Positions 32,730-42,362 of a DNA stretch of 53,140 nt are shown here, piece by piece. Within the stretch, counting starts at the first letter, position 1. The number at the start of each line of letters is the position of its first letter. The stretch covers positions 1 through 53,140 of the forward strand of contig CABUHO010000015.1 in the NCBI GenBank assembly GCA_902491395.1. Reading direction: 5' to 3'. The notes under the pieces are model-generated. The model had not been told where the DNA came from. It did not search any database and saw nothing but the letters and a program-made list of their open reading frames with translations. The translations under genes and the position numbers were made by a program. The DNA is from an uncultured Collinsella sp. (GTDB taxonomy: Bacteria; Actinomycetota; Coriobacteriia; Coriobacteriales; Coriobacteriaceae).

Positions 32730-34220
32730 ATGAAGGTCAAGACTAGGACGGGTATAGTTTCGGGCAAGACGCTCGAAAACGGGGTTGAAGCTTTTTTGGG
32801 CATTCCCTATGCAAAGCAGCCGGTAGGTGATCTTCGTTGGCGTGCCCCTGAGCGCCTTGATGATTCCGATGAGGAAATTGAATGCGTGGAATTCGGGCAT
32901 TCTGCCAGGCAATTTATCGATGAAGTTGAACTCGCTTCGCTTCATGAGCAAGGGGAGGATTGCCTGAGCCTTAACGTGTGGGTCAGGGGACACGCACGCA
33001 AGAACCTTCCTGTCATGGTATATATCCATGGTGGTGCCTACTTCTCAGGTGGATCTGCCGACCCGCTATATAACGGCTCCAATTTTGCGGCAGCGAAGGA
33101 TGTCGTTATTGTTTCGATTAACTACCGTCTGAACTTGTTTGGGTCGCTGCTGCTCGATTGCCTGCCGGGCGGAGAGGACTACAAAGACGCCGGCTATCTT
33201 GCCATTCTTGATCAAATCCGTGCGCTCGAGTGGGTGCATGAGAATATTTCGGCCTTCGGCGGTGACCCCAATTGTGTCACGCTTTTCGGTGAGTCGGCAG
33301 GCTCTTCCAGCCAGGCTCTTCTTTCCATATTGCCAGAGGCAAATAAGTATTTCCAACGTGCGATTTTGGAGTCCGGCCCTATCCAGCTTTATAAGACCCG
33401 CGAGCGCGGCGAGTACTTTGCTCGGGAGTTCGCCGAAATCATGGGATGCAAAACCGCCCAAGAGCTCTTAGCGAAGTCGGCAGACGAGCTCATTGAGGGC
33501 ATGCAGGTGTGGTGCGATCGTCATACCTACGAAGTGTCGCTAATTTTCTCGCCGGTTTGCGACGGGTCTTTTCTTCCCAAGAAGCCGATGAAGGCCTGGG
33601 CGGAGGGCGCAGCCAAGGATATCGATATCATGATTGGATGTACCGAGGACGAGTTTACTTATTTCCATTTCTATTTCGATGACCTTCCCGGATTCTGGCA
33701 CGGCCAATTCCCGATTCATTTTGATGATCAGATTGATATCGATTACTGGGAGCAAGCATATCGAAAGGCATGGCCTGAGCGCGATTTTGCCGAGAATTAC
33801 ACCAATTTTATGAACTCAACCGGTTTCTTTGTCGGCACCGACCTTATGGCTGAAGAGCAGTCGGCGTTTAAGCCCGTGTACAACTATTTGTTCCGTTATA
33901 AATCTCGTGTCGAGGGAATGGGTTCTTGCCATGCAATCGAGGTGCCGTTCGTTTTCAAGAATCTTGATACCGCGAGTGGTCTGATGTTTACGGGTGACAA
34001 TCCTCCAGCGCATCTCGCGGATGAAATGAACGATGCGTGGTTCAGCTTTGCGAAGACGGGCAAACCGTTTGTTGAGGGCAAGGCACCATGGGACCCCTAT
34101 ACCGCTGAGAACCACATTCATATGGTAATTGACGAAAACGAGTGGAAGCCGGTGCATTCGCTGCATGCCAAAGAAGATTCGGTGTTCCGTCCTATGTACG
34201 AGGTACTACTCAACGATTAG
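32730..34220 (+). CDS. type B carboxylesterase
   Basis: This 496-residue serine hydrolase has the nucleophile elbow FGESAGS (Ser189), the oxyanion HGGAYFSGG (100-108), an acid residue around CTEDEF, and a catalytic His in GSCHAIEVPF. The signature EDCLSLNVWV is typical of cholinesterase-like esterases. There is no signal peptide, so it acts inside the cell. Adjacent MFS genes suggest import of an ester or export of the product. The substrate is unknown. Confidence 0.87.
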   Translation: MKVKTRTGIVSGKTLENGVEAFLGIPYAKQPVGDLRWRAPERLDDSDEEIECVEFGHSARQFIDEVELASLHEQGEDCLSLNVWVRGHARKNLPVMVYIHGGAYFSGGSADPLYNGSNFAAAKDVVIVSINYRLNLFGSLLLDCLPGGEDYKDAGYLAILDQIRALEWVHENISAFGGDPNCVTLFGESAGSSSQALLSILPEANKYFQRAILESGPIQLYKTRERGEYFAREFAEIMGCKTAQELLAKSADELIEGMQVWCDRHTYEVSLIFSPVCDGSFLPKKPMKAWAEGAAKDIDIMIGCTEDEFTYFHFYFDDLPGFWHGQFPIHFDDQIDIDYWEQAYRKAWPERDFAENYTNFMNSTGFFVGTDLMAEEQSAFKPVYNYLFRYKSRVEGMGSCHAIEVPFVFKNLDTASGLMFTGDNPPAHLADEMNDAWFSFAKTGKPFVEGKAPWDPYTAENHIHMVIDENEWKPVHSLHAKEDSVFRPMYEVLLND

Positions 34221-34297
34221 TGAAAGAAGCCGCAATGGAGTGGGCTAATTAGCCCCATTGAATTCAGCTTGAACTATCCCTGCGTAAGGAGAAAGAA

Positions 34298-35515
34298 ATG
34301 GCTCAAGAAGAAAAGCTATCGGGTTATCGGTGGATGATCTTATTCGTAGTTTGCCTCATTTGCTTCATGGCAAACTTCATGCAATATCAGGTTTCAGCAT
34401 GGGGTGTCGTCGTGATGACGACTCTCGGCATCGATGCCGGTGGGCTTACCAATCTCATGTTGATGCCGATGCTCACCGCTGTGTTTTTGTCGATTCCTGC
34501 AGGATCTCTTGCTGATCGCTACGGCGTTAAGCTTGTCGTGTCAATTGGCATGGTGCTTTCTGCTGTAGGCGGCTTTCTGCGTTATTTCATGATTAATGAC
34601 TTTACCGTGCAGATCGTTTCGATGTTTATGATCGGCTTTGGCATTGCGGCGCTCAATGCCAATCTGGCAAAGGTGCTGGGTTCCTGGTTTAAACAGCAGA
34701 CCTCCCTTGCCGTGGGAGTTTTCTATGCTGCTTCATGTGTGTCCATCGTGATAGCCCAGGCATTCAGCACTTATTTTCCTACGCTTGACGTGTCTTATCT
34801 GGTCGCTGCTATTGCCGAAGCTGTAACTGCTGCGCTGTGGATCTTCTTTATGAGGAACGTCCCGGAGGGCGAGCCCATGCCCGAGCCCGAGCCGGTTATG
34901 AAGTACATTAAGATTGCCGCTAAGTCGCGCGGCGTTTGGTGCATTGCCTTGGCTTATGGTCTTACCCTCGCTTCAACCACGGCATATTGCGCAATTCTGC
35001 CGTCTGCGCTTGAGCTCGTTCGCGGCGTTGATACTGCCACCGCTGGATCTATGGCAGCAATTATTACAGTTGGTAGCTTCTTTGCTTGTTTTGCGGGACC
35101 GGCTGCCGTCCTCAAGCTCGGTAAGAATAAACCGTTTCTCATTGTAACCACGGTGATTGCCGCCGTTGTAATGGTTGCAAACTGGTTTTTGCCGCTTGGC
35201 ACTGTCATGTGGGTTGCTCTCGTCCTCAATGGTTTTATGACCGCTCTTTCTGGCCCCATTATTCAGGCAATGACTCCTGATCTTCCTGAGATTGGCGCGA
35301 AATATGCCGGTAGCGCTGGTGGAATAATCGGTACTGTCGGCCTTCTCTGCTCCTATTTTGTTCCCGTTATTGTTTCGTCTATTTCTGGTGACAATTGGAC
35401 GTTGAACTTTACGATCGAATCGATTCTTTTCCTTGCGAGCGTTTTGCCTATTGCGATGTTGCCCGAGACTGGTGCGGCGGCAAAAGCCGAGATGCCTGAG
35501 ACTTCTGAATTATAA
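34298..35515 (+). CDS. MFS transporter
   Basis: This 405-residue protein has about twelve hydrophobic segments. A conserved loop SLADRYGVKLVV lies between segments 2 and 3. It resembles the CynX/NimT-type branch of the major facilitator superfamily. TAAGGAG precedes ATG 34298, 77 nt after the esterase. It is closely related to the next gene; both begin with SGYRW and contain NFMQYQV. The transported compound is unknown. Confidence 0.82.
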   Translation: MAQEEKLSGYRWMILFVVCLICFMANFMQYQVSAWGVVVMTTLGIDAGGLTNLMLMPMLTAVFLSIPAGSLADRYGVKLVVSIGMVLSAVGGFLRYFMINDFTVQIVSMFMIGFGIAALNANLAKVLGSWFKQQTSLAVGVFYAASCVSIVIAQAFSTYFPTLDVSYLVAAIAEAVTAALWIFFMRNVPEGEPMPEPEPVMKYIKIAAKSRGVWCIALAYGLTLASTTAYCAILPSALELVRGVDTATAGSMAAIITVGSFFACFAGPAAVLKLGKNKPFLIVTTVIAAVVMVANWFLPLGTVMWVALVLNGFMTALSGPIIQAMTPDLPEIGAKYAGSAGGIIGTVGLLCSYFVPVIVSSISGDNWTLNFTIESILFLASVLPIAMLPETGAAAKAEMPETSEL

Positions 35516-35532
35516 TTAATCGGTGTTTTGCC

Positions 35533-35574
35533 TGGTCGCGACCTCCAGTTGATATGGGGGTCGCGACCATTTTT
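35533..35574 (+). terminator. terminator between tandem MFS genes
   Basis: A perfect 11-bp stem (35533-35543 with 35559-35569) is followed by TTTTT. It ends about 18 nt before the second MFS start at 35592, leaving no room for a promoter, so the second gene depends on read-through. Confidence 0.8.
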
Positions 35575-35591
35575 AATGTGAGGTTGGTGCA

Positions 35592-36812
35592 ATGGATGGT
35601 GAAGCGTGCGAAGTTGCGCACAAAGTTGAGCAAAAGCGGGCTTCGAGTGGTTACCGCTGGTTAATATTGCTGTTGACGTGTGGTCTCTGTTTTTTGGGCA
35701 ACTTCATGCAGTATCAGGTCGCTGCCTATGCTACGGTCATCATGCCTCAGATGAATATCGACCCTGTCGGATTCTCATCTCTCTTTCTGGCGCCAATGCT
35801 TGCGGCGGTTTTCTTTAGTCTCCCGTTCGGATCACTTGGAGATAGGCTTGGGCCCAAAGTAGTGATACTTGGCGGGTTCTGTGTTTCTTTAGTCGGCGGC
35901 GCTATCAGAATTTTCACCCTATCGAACTATCCTGCTCAACTTGTCTCGATGTTTTGCATCGGCGTGGGGATGGCGGCATTGACTGCCAATAATGCAAAGA
36001 CGCTTGGACTTTGGTTTGCAGATAAGACGGATGTTGCGATGGGCATTTACTATGCGGCGACTTGCTTTGGCATTGCGGCGGCGCAAGCGTCATCGGCGTT
36101 TATGTCTTCCGTGCTAATGGGCTATACAGTTGCAGAAGCGTTGTTGGTCGTTCTGACTATCTTCTGGGGTTTATTTGGTAAGAACGTACAGCATGACTCA
36201 CTTATTCCTGATGGCGTTGAGCACGACCAAGCCCTTCTGACTGCTTTTCGTTCGCGTAACGTTTGGCTTTGCGCGATTTGCGCCGCTTTCTCACTTGCCG
36301 CCACGACCGCCTTTTCCGGTGTGCTACCTCAGGCTCTTGAGCTTGTGCGAGGCACCGATGCTTCGACGGCCGGCGAAATGGCGGCGCTGACAACCGCTGC
36401 TGGGATTATCGGCTGCTTGATTGCTCCGATGCTTTACGGTAAATGCCGCCTTGCGCGACCGTATCTTGTGATTGTCGGGCTTCTTGGCTCTATTTCAATT
36501 GCAGTTGCGTGGTTTGCCTCGGGCTTGAAGTCCATGGGGGTATTGCTTGCAGTGTGCGGCATCGTTACGAGCATGATGGGTCCAGTTGTTCAAGCTCTGC
36601 CAGTTTCATTTGTTGAAATCGGCACTCGTTATGCTGGCAGCGCTGGCGGCATTATGGCCGAAGTTAGCCTTTTGGGCTCTTATATGCTTCCTATTGGGAT
36701 TGCGGCTATTTCCGGTTCAGATTACGACAAACAAATGATGCTTATTACTCTGCTTTACGGTCTATCCGTCCTTCCGGTGTTGATCGTTCCCGAGGTCAAA
36801 CACTTTAAATAG
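35592..36812 (+). CDS. MFS transporter, paralogue of the preceding gene
   Basis: This 406-residue protein has twelve hydrophobic segments and shares SSGYRWLILL, NFMQYQVAAY and SLGDRLGPKVV with the preceding transporter. The shared IGTRYAGSAGGI motif near the C-terminus supports duplication. A terminator precedes its SD (GAGG). The two may move related compounds or work in opposite directions. Confidence 0.82.
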   Translation: MDGEACEVAHKVEQKRASSGYRWLILLLTCGLCFLGNFMQYQVAAYATVIMPQMNIDPVGFSSLFLAPMLAAVFFSLPFGSLGDRLGPKVVILGGFCVSLVGGAIRIFTLSNYPAQLVSMFCIGVGMAALTANNAKTLGLWFADKTDVAMGIYYAATCFGIAAAQASSAFMSSVLMGYTVAEALLVVLTIFWGLFGKNVQHDSLIPDGVEHDQALLTAFRSRNVWLCAICAAFSLAATTAFSGVLPQALELVRGTDASTAGEMAALTTAAGIIGCLIAPMLYGKCRLARPYLVIVGLLGSISIAVAWFASGLKSMGVLLAVCGIVTSMMGPVVQALPVSFVEIGTRYAGSAGGIMAEVSLLGSYMLPIGIAAISGSDYDKQMMLITLLYGLSVLPVLIVPEVKHFK

Positions 36813-36922
36813 GCGCGAGCATATGGATGGATAAAGCCCTCTGGCCATTGCGATTGCCGAGGAATGGATTTCGCTCAATTCGGATCTTTGAAGTGGGCTA
36901 AACTGTCTTGGTGTTTCACTGA

Positions 36923-36947
36923 ACAACGCCACCTTCTGTTGCGTTGT
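36923..36947 (+). promoter_or_regulatory. leader hairpin before HIT gene
   Basis: ACAACGC (36923-36929) and GCGTTGT (36941-36947) form a 7-bp stem 12 nt upstream of the HIT gene start region. Confidence 0.45.
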
Positions 36948-36966
36948 CGTTAGAAAGGAACCAGCC

Positions 36967-37302
36967 ATGTGTGATTGCATCTTCTGCAAAATCGCCAACC
37001 ACGAGATCCCCTCGACCGTTGTCTATGAGGATGACCAGGTCATCGCGTTCGACGACCTTAACCCCCAGGCGCCGGTCCACACGCTCGTGATCCCCAAGAA
37101 GCACTACAGCGACATCGCCGACAACGTGCCTGCCGAGACCATGGGCGCCATGGCTCACGCCATCCAGGAGGTCGCCAAGGCCAAGGGCCTGGAGGACGGT
37201 TTCCGCGTCATCTCCAACAAGGGCGTCAACGCCGGCCAGACCGTTATGCACTTCCACATGCACGTCCTCGGCGGCAAGAACCTGGGCGAGAACCTCATCT
37301 GA
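36967..37302 (+). CDS. HIT family nucleotide-binding protein
   Basis: This 111-residue protein has the Zn-type CDCIFCKI start and the histidine triad HFHMHV (His95, 97, 99). It matches HinT-like hydrolases that cleave nucleoside phosphoramidates. GAAAGG precedes the start. GC-rich codon use contrasts with the more AT-rich genes on both sides. Confidence 0.9.
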   Translation: MCDCIFCKIANHEIPSTVVYEDDQVIAFDDLNPQAPVHTLVIPKKHYSDIADNVPAETMGAMAHAIQEVAKAKGLEDGFRVISNKGVNAGQTVMHFHMHVLGGKNLGENLI

Positions 37303-37343
37303 GGGCGCGCAGCCCGTCGCCTTGGCTGCCTTTGGAGTAATCT

Positions 37344-38234
37344 ATGCAGCTTTCTCAACTCGAATACCTTCAAGCGGTAGTGAGCTATGGCGGCGTGCGC
37401 AAGGCTGCTCGCGCCGTCCATGTGAGTCCACAGGCCGTTTCGTCGGCAATTAAGAAGTTGGAATCTGAGTATCAGATTGTTTTGCTCGACCGATCGGCGG
37501 GGGAGGCTGTTTTGTCTCCGGCGGGCAGAGAATTTGCGCGTCGTGCACGCGTGATCCTGGCTCAAGTCGACGATCTCAAAAAGTACGCTCAATCGAGGGG
37601 CGATGGCGTTTCGCCCGACGGCCACTTTCGTCTTTACGCCCCTTGCCTTCATGGACGGGGGCGCCTTTTTGTTGAAAACTGGTATGACTCGTTTGAGCGC
37701 TTGCATCCTCAGATCCACCTCGATGTGTGGCATCAGCCAACTGCAACATGTTTTGAGTCGCTCATGCTTGGTATTTCGGATGCAGCCATCTCATTTGAAG
37801 AACCACGGGACAGCGCCCTTTCTTCGAAATACTTGGGTGAAAAGGAGCTCAAGGTTCTTTCGCGCCCGGCGGGCCATCAATCTGTGGACGCTATGACCAT
37901 TCGTGAGCTACTGGGCGGCAGGCTCGCTGTTCCAATTAATTTGTCGCCCTGTCTCAATGCAATCAACCAATGCCCCGAAGCTCAGCTCGTTAATTTCCGC
38001 TTCCGTGATGTTGAATACGGAAGCAGGGCTCAGGTTGAGTTTCTTCAAGCGGGGGGATTGATACTGAGCTTGGCAGGCTCTTCTCTCGCATCGGATGGAT
38101 CAGAAGTGAGCGAGTGTTCCATTGAAGGATCGCGTGACGTAACTCTGCCTATCTACTTTTGCTATCGGCAAAATGCGTGGACCGATCGACACCAGACGGT
38201 TTTCCTTCACCTATTGCGCCATCTCGCTTCGTGA
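37344..38234 (+). CDS. LysR family transcriptional regulator
   Basis: This 296-residue protein has the N-terminal winged helix-turn-helix of LysR proteins (LSQLEYLQAVVSYGGVRKAARAVHVSPQAVSSAIKKLE is the family pattern over residues 3-40) and a C-terminal effector domain. It is followed by an MFS gene in the same direction 119 nt away, which it may control. The inducer is unknown. Confidence 0.85.
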   Translation: MQLSQLEYLQAVVSYGGVRKAARAVHVSPQAVSSAIKKLESEYQIVLLDRSAGEAVLSPAGREFARRARVILAQVDDLKKYAQSRGDGVSPDGHFRLYAPCLHGRGRLFVENWYDSFERLHPQIHLDVWHQPTATCFESLMLGISDAAISFEEPRDSALSSKYLGEKELKVLSRPAGHQSVDAMTIRELLGGRLAVPINLSPCLNAINQCPEAQLVNFRFRDVEYGSRAQVEFLQAGGLILSLAGSSLASDGSEVSECSIEGSRDVTLPIYFCYRQNAWTDRHQTVFLHLLRHLAS

Positions 38235-38353
38235 GACTATTTGGCATCGCGTCGTCAAGTGAATAGTGACGCTTCGTAACGCATGGTTGACGGCTTTGCC
38301 CTCATGCTTTTCCAAGATTCCGAATTAGATTGCTGACTCTTGGAGGGCGGAGC

Positions 38354-39514
38354 ATGAAAAACCGTACGGTTTTGCTTTATATGACGTTCGTTTTCCTGTC
38401 GAACTTCAGCACCATTTTGTATTTTCTGACGGTTTACCTTGAATTCGTCGGATTCTCGATGGTGGCGATTTCAAGCATGATGATTGCATACCAAGTGAGC
38501 AAGTTCATTCTGGAGATTCCCACTGGCTTTATTGCTGACAGGTTTGGGCGAAAGGCGAGTGGTCTCGTCGGTGTCGTGGGAATGCTCGGGTACTATGCCG
38601 CCCTGCTCCTCATCCGATCTCCTTTGCTTTTAATGGGAGCGTTTGCTCTTAAAGGCTTTGCCGTTGCATGCGTGAGCGGGTCCATCGAAGCGATATACGT
38701 CGACAGCGTTTCTCAGGACCAGCTCGTGGAACTAAATGTAGTTGAGCGTTTTGTCTTCTATGCGTCATATGCCCTTTCCGCTTGTGTGGGCGGTTTCATT
38801 TCGTCTGCCAGCGCGTATCTTATCGGTCTTTCGATCGATATCGTTGCAATGCTGTTGACGTTGGTTGTCGTTGCCTATATTCCTGAGGGACGAAGAGGGG
38901 ACACCACTGTGACGCCCGCGCGTGGAATTAGCCCGAAGATGATCGGGGACGCAATTGCGGGTAACGGCATTCTTCGCTCAGCGTTCATCATGGACTGTTC
39001 TCAGGCATTTGCTTTCGTCGCTCTGGAAGACTTTTTCTCACTGCTGCTTGCGGGTCGCGGAATGAATGCCGTCGCTTCGGGTGTGACCATTGCGGTCCAG
39101 CTCTTTGTCTCCGCCTCCATAGGGTTCATTGTGCCCAGCGTGATTGCTCGTGTCGACAAGGGCCGTTTTGCGCGCATTTGCGGCATAGCGCGTCTTTGCC
39201 TAACCGCCTTGTTTTTGCTCCCCTTTACTCCAGCCTATTTATTGCCTGTGTTTTATGTGCTGCAGACGGTCGCTTACGCGTTGTTTGCCCCAATCAAATA
39301 CTCAGTTTTTCAAAATGTTGCCGATTCATCGATGCGCTGTTCGTTGATTTCGGTTCAAAGCCAGATGGTGGCGGTGGGCGCTGTTCTTTTCTATCTGCTC
39401 AATGCTGTGTTGAGTAGCGTTGTGGGCATTCGGGTTGTGCTGCTTGTTGCGCTTGGGATTTCTTCTCTGGCGTATGTCCCCGCGCTATTTCGCCTTACAA
39501 GTCAAAGACCATGA
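38354..39514 (+). CDS. MFS transporter
   Basis: This 386-residue protein has about twelve hydrophobic segments and the loop GFIADRFGRKASG between segments 2 and 3. ATG 38354 follows TTGGAGGGCGGAG. It differs from the two MFS proteins upstream and looks like a drug or sugar efflux-type member. It is followed by a terminator-like hairpin. Confidence 0.8.
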   Translation: MKNRTVLLYMTFVFLSNFSTILYFLTVYLEFVGFSMVAISSMMIAYQVSKFILEIPTGFIADRFGRKASGLVGVVGMLGYYAALLLIRSPLLLMGAFALKGFAVACVSGSIEAIYVDSVSQDQLVELNVVERFVFYASYALSACVGGFISSASAYLIGLSIDIVAMLLTLVVVAYIPEGRRGDTTVTPARGISPKMIGDAIAGNGILRSAFIMDCSQAFAFVALEDFFSLLLAGRGMNAVASGVTIAVQLFVSASIGFIVPSVIARVDKGRFARICGIARLCLTALFLLPFTPAYLLPVFYVLQTVAYALFAPIKYSVFQNVADSSMRCSLISVQSQMVAVGAVLFYLLNAVLSSVVGIRVVLLVALGISSLAYVPALFRLTSQRP

Positions 39515-39547
39515 GCATGCATGCATCGATAACTTATATATCAACGC

Positions 39548-39584
39548 AATAAACCCGAGCGCGAGGGCGTTTGGGTTTATTATT
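39548..39584 (+). terminator. terminator-like hairpin after MFS gene
   Basis: AATAAACCC (39548-39556) and GGGTTTATT (39573-39581) pair, extended inward by CGC/GCG. The 3' side is TTTATTATT. It lies about 50 nt before acetate kinase 1. Confidence 0.6.
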
Positions 39585-39634
39585 GAAGCGTATGTAACCT
39601 GGCGGCGCCACACCGCCTGTTAGTAGGGAGACAC

Positions 39635-40813
39635 ATGAACGTTCTGGTCGTCAACGCAGGATCTTCGACCCTTAAGTATCAGGTCATCGATACCAAGTCC
39701 CACAAGGTGTCCGCAAAGGGCTCCTGCGAGCGCGTCTGCTTTACCGGTGGCACCTTCACTCATGCCGCCAACGGCTCCAAGAAGGTGACCGAGAACATCG
39801 AGTTCCCCGACCACAAGGTCGCCATCGAGGTCGTCCTGAAGGACCTCGAGGCCAACGGCGTCAAGATCGAGGGCATCGGCCACCGCATCGTTCAGGGCGG
39901 TTGGTACTTTGGCGATTCCTCCCTCGTCGACGAGGACGTTCTCGCCAAGATCCGCGAGGTCGCCCCGCTCGCCCCGCTGCACAACAACCCCGAGGCCAAC
40001 GTTATCGAGTTCTGCCTGGAGCAGTATCCCGACCTGCCCAACGTCACGGTCTACGACACCGCTTTCCACTTCAACATGCCCGAGGTCGCCAAGACCTACG
40101 CCCTGCCCAAGGACGTCTGCGACAAACTGCACATTCGTAAGTACGGCGCCCACGGCACCAGCTACCGCTACATCTCCAAGAAGGTTGCTGAGATGACCAA
40201 CGGCGAGGCCCGCAAGGTCGTCGTGTGCCACATCGGCTCCGGCGCTTCCCTGTGCGCTATCGAGGACGGCAAGTGCATGGACACCACCATGGGCCTTACC
40301 CCGCTCGACGGCGTCATGATGGGCACCCGTTGCGGCTCCATCGACCCGGCTACCGTGTGCTACCTGCAGCGCGAGGGCGGCTACACCTTCGACGAGGTCG
40401 ACGAGATGATGAACAAGAAGTCCGGCCTCATGGCTGTGACTGGCGGCAAGACCAACGACTGCCGCAACGTCGAGGAGCTCGCCGCTGCTGGTGACCCCGA
40501 GGCTCAGCTCGCCTTCGATATGTTCGTCTACAAGATTGCCGCCAAGGCCGCCGAGATGGCCACCTCCATGTGCGGCATGGACACGCTCGTCTTTACCGCC
40601 GGCATCGGCGAGCACGCTCCGGCCGTCCGCGCCGGTGTGGCCGACCGTCTGGCCTTTATGGGTGTCAAGATGGACCATGCCCGCAACGCCCTGCGTGGCG
40701 ACGGCGCTTGGTGCCTGTCCGCCAAGGACTCCAAGGTCAAGATCTTCGTCATCCCTACGGACGAGGAGTTCATGATCGCTTCCGACGTCGAGCGCATCGT
40801 TAACGGCAAGTAA
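39635..40813 (+). CDS. ackA: acetate kinase paralogue 1, with altered active-site residues
   Basis: This 392-residue kinase keeps Asn7, Arg84, Asp141, His173 and Arg232, equivalent to catalytic positions of Methanosarcina AckA. It differs from paralogue 2 and from the usual family pattern at three places: Thr12 instead of Ser in NAGSS(S)L, Tyr177 in GTSYRY instead of His, and Ser202 in CHIGSGAS instead of Asn. These could change rate or acyl preference. A terminator follows, so it is a separate unit from paralogue 2. Confidence 0.88.
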   Translation: MNVLVVNAGSSTLKYQVIDTKSHKVSAKGSCERVCFTGGTFTHAANGSKKVTENIEFPDHKVAIEVVLKDLEANGVKIEGIGHRIVQGGWYFGDSSLVDEDVLAKIREVAPLAPLHNNPEANVIEFCLEQYPDLPNVTVYDTAFHFNMPEVAKTYALPKDVCDKLHIRKYGAHGTSYRYISKKVAEMTNGEARKVVVCHIGSGASLCAIEDGKCMDTTMGLTPLDGVMMGTRCGSIDPATVCYLQREGGYTFDEVDEMMNKKSGLMAVTGGKTNDCRNVEELAAAGDPEAQLAFDMFVYKIAAKAAEMATSMCGMDTLVFTAGIGEHAPAVRAGVADRLAFMGVKMDHARNALRGDGAWCLSAKDSKVKIFVIPTDEEFMIASDVERIVNGK

Positions 40814-40820
40814 TTGATGC

Positions 40821-40864
40821 AAGGGGAGGGGACTGGATGGCCTTGTGCCGTTCAGCCCCCTTTT
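40821..40864 (+). terminator. terminator after acetate kinase 1
   Basis: A GC stem (AAGGGG and GGGG-CTG paired with CAG-CCCCCTT) with a bulge is followed by TTTT. An AT-rich promoter region follows before the second kinase gene. Confidence 0.65.
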
Positions 40865-40977
40865 ATGCGCTTTGGGCGAAGAGTTTAATAGATATTTATT
40901 GAATTCTGATAACTTCTTATTAAGGATACGGCCGCCTTATGGGTTTGCCGACCGTTCTGTAATCACGAAGGAGTCTC

Positions 40978-42156
40978 ATGAACGTACTTGTTGTCAACGC
41001 CGGCAGCTCGAGCCTTAAATATCAGCTTTTGGACACCGATACCCGCGAGGTTTTCGCCAAGGGTAACTGCGAGCGTATCGGCTCGGAAATGGGCATCTTT
41101 GGCCACTCCGAGAACGGTGGTGCCAAGCAGACCGAGGAGATTCCCTTCCCCGACCATCGCTCTGCCATTGCGCGCGTGCTCGAGGAACTCGAGAAGACCG
41201 ATTTTACGATCGATGGCATCGGCCACCGTATCGTTCAGGGCGGCTGGTACTTCGATGATTCCGCGGTCGTCGACGATGAGGTCATGGCCAAGATCCTTGA
41301 GGTGGCGCCGCTTGCCCCGCTGCACAACTACGGTGAGGCCGCGGCAATTGAGTATTGCCGCGAGAAATATCCGGAGCTGCCCAACGTGGCCGTCTTCGAC
41401 ACGTCGTTCCACATGACCATGCCCGAGGTCGCCTACACCTACGCGCTGCCTAAGGACGTGTGCGACAAGTATCACGTGCGCAAGTACGGTGCCCACGGCA
41501 CGAGCCACCGTTACGAGTGGATGATGGCCAAGGAGATCCTGGGCACGCGCTGCCACCGTCTGCTGTCGTGCCACCTGGGCAACGGCGCCTCGCTCGCCGC
41601 TATCGAGGACGGCGTGTGCCGCGATACCACGATGGGCCTCACCCCGCTCGACGGTCTGATGATGGGCACCCGCTGCGGTTCCATCGACCCGGCCACCGTG
41701 TGCTACCTGCAGCGCGAGGGTGGCTACAGCTATCAGGAAGTCGACGACATGATGAACAAGCAGTCCGGTCTGCTTGCCATCTCGGGCATCTCCAACGACG
41801 CTCGCGACATCCGCACGCGCGCTTCCGAGGGCGACGAGCGCTGCCTGCTCGCCTTCGACATGTTTGCCTACAAGGCTATGCAGCAGGCCGGTTCCATGAT
41901 CGCCTCCATGGCGGGCGTGGACACCATTACCTTTACTGCCGGCATCGGCGAGAACGACTGGTCGATCCGCAAGGCTTTCTGCGACTGCTTTGAGTGGCTG
42001 GGCGTGCGCATCGACAACAACAAGAACCGCGAGGCCGTGGGCAACGGCCCGCAGGTCATCAGTGCCGCCGGCTCCGCCGTCACGGTCATGGTCATCCCCA
42101 CCGACGAGGAATACATGATCGCCCACGACGTCGAGCGCCTGACCGCGAATAACTAG
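40978..42156 (+). CDS. ackA: acetate kinase paralogue 2 (canonical)
   Basis: This 392-residue enzyme has the canonical motifs: NAGSSSLKYQ, GTSHRY (His173 and His177) and CHLGNGAS (Asn202). It converts acetyl phosphate plus ADP to acetate plus ATP. AAGGAG precedes ATG 40978. It faces pta, whose product feeds it. The two kinases align end to end without gaps through the first 270 residues, showing tandem duplication. Confidence 0.92.
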   Translation: MNVLVVNAGSSSLKYQLLDTDTREVFAKGNCERIGSEMGIFGHSENGGAKQTEEIPFPDHRSAIARVLEELEKTDFTIDGIGHRIVQGGWYFDDSAVVDDEVMAKILEVAPLAPLHNYGEAAAIEYCREKYPELPNVAVFDTSFHMTMPEVAYTYALPKDVCDKYHVRKYGAHGTSHRYEWMMAKEILGTRCHRLLSCHLGNGASLAAIEDGVCRDTTMGLTPLDGLMMGTRCGSIDPATVCYLQREGGYSYQEVDDMMNKQSGLLAISGISNDARDIRTRASEGDERCLLAFDMFAYKAMQQAGSMIASMAGVDTITFTAGIGENDWSIRKAFCDCFEWLGVRIDNNKNREAVGNGPQVISAAGSAVTVMVIPTDEEYMIAHDVERLTANN

Positions 42157-42178
42157 TGCGTTCGCTTGCGATTGAACG

Positions 42179-42214
42179 AAAGGCCTCCTGAGCAGCAGCT
42201 CAGGAGGCCTTTTT
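42179..42214 (+). terminator. terminator after acetate kinase 2
   Basis: A perfect stem (AAAGGCCTCCTGAGC with its complement, 4-nt loop) ends in TTTTT, 22 nt after the stop codon. Confidence 0.88.
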
Positions 42215-42362
42215 GCTAGCAGGCGGAAATTCCAGTTCCAAAGTGATCATCGCCGGCAACGCCTGCGCTCCCAGCAACGTCACCCATTCGTTCAGATCCT
42301 CAGCCCCGGCTCGTAGCCAAGCCGCCGTCCACTCCAGATGCTCTGATTGCTACGTGGCGGCA

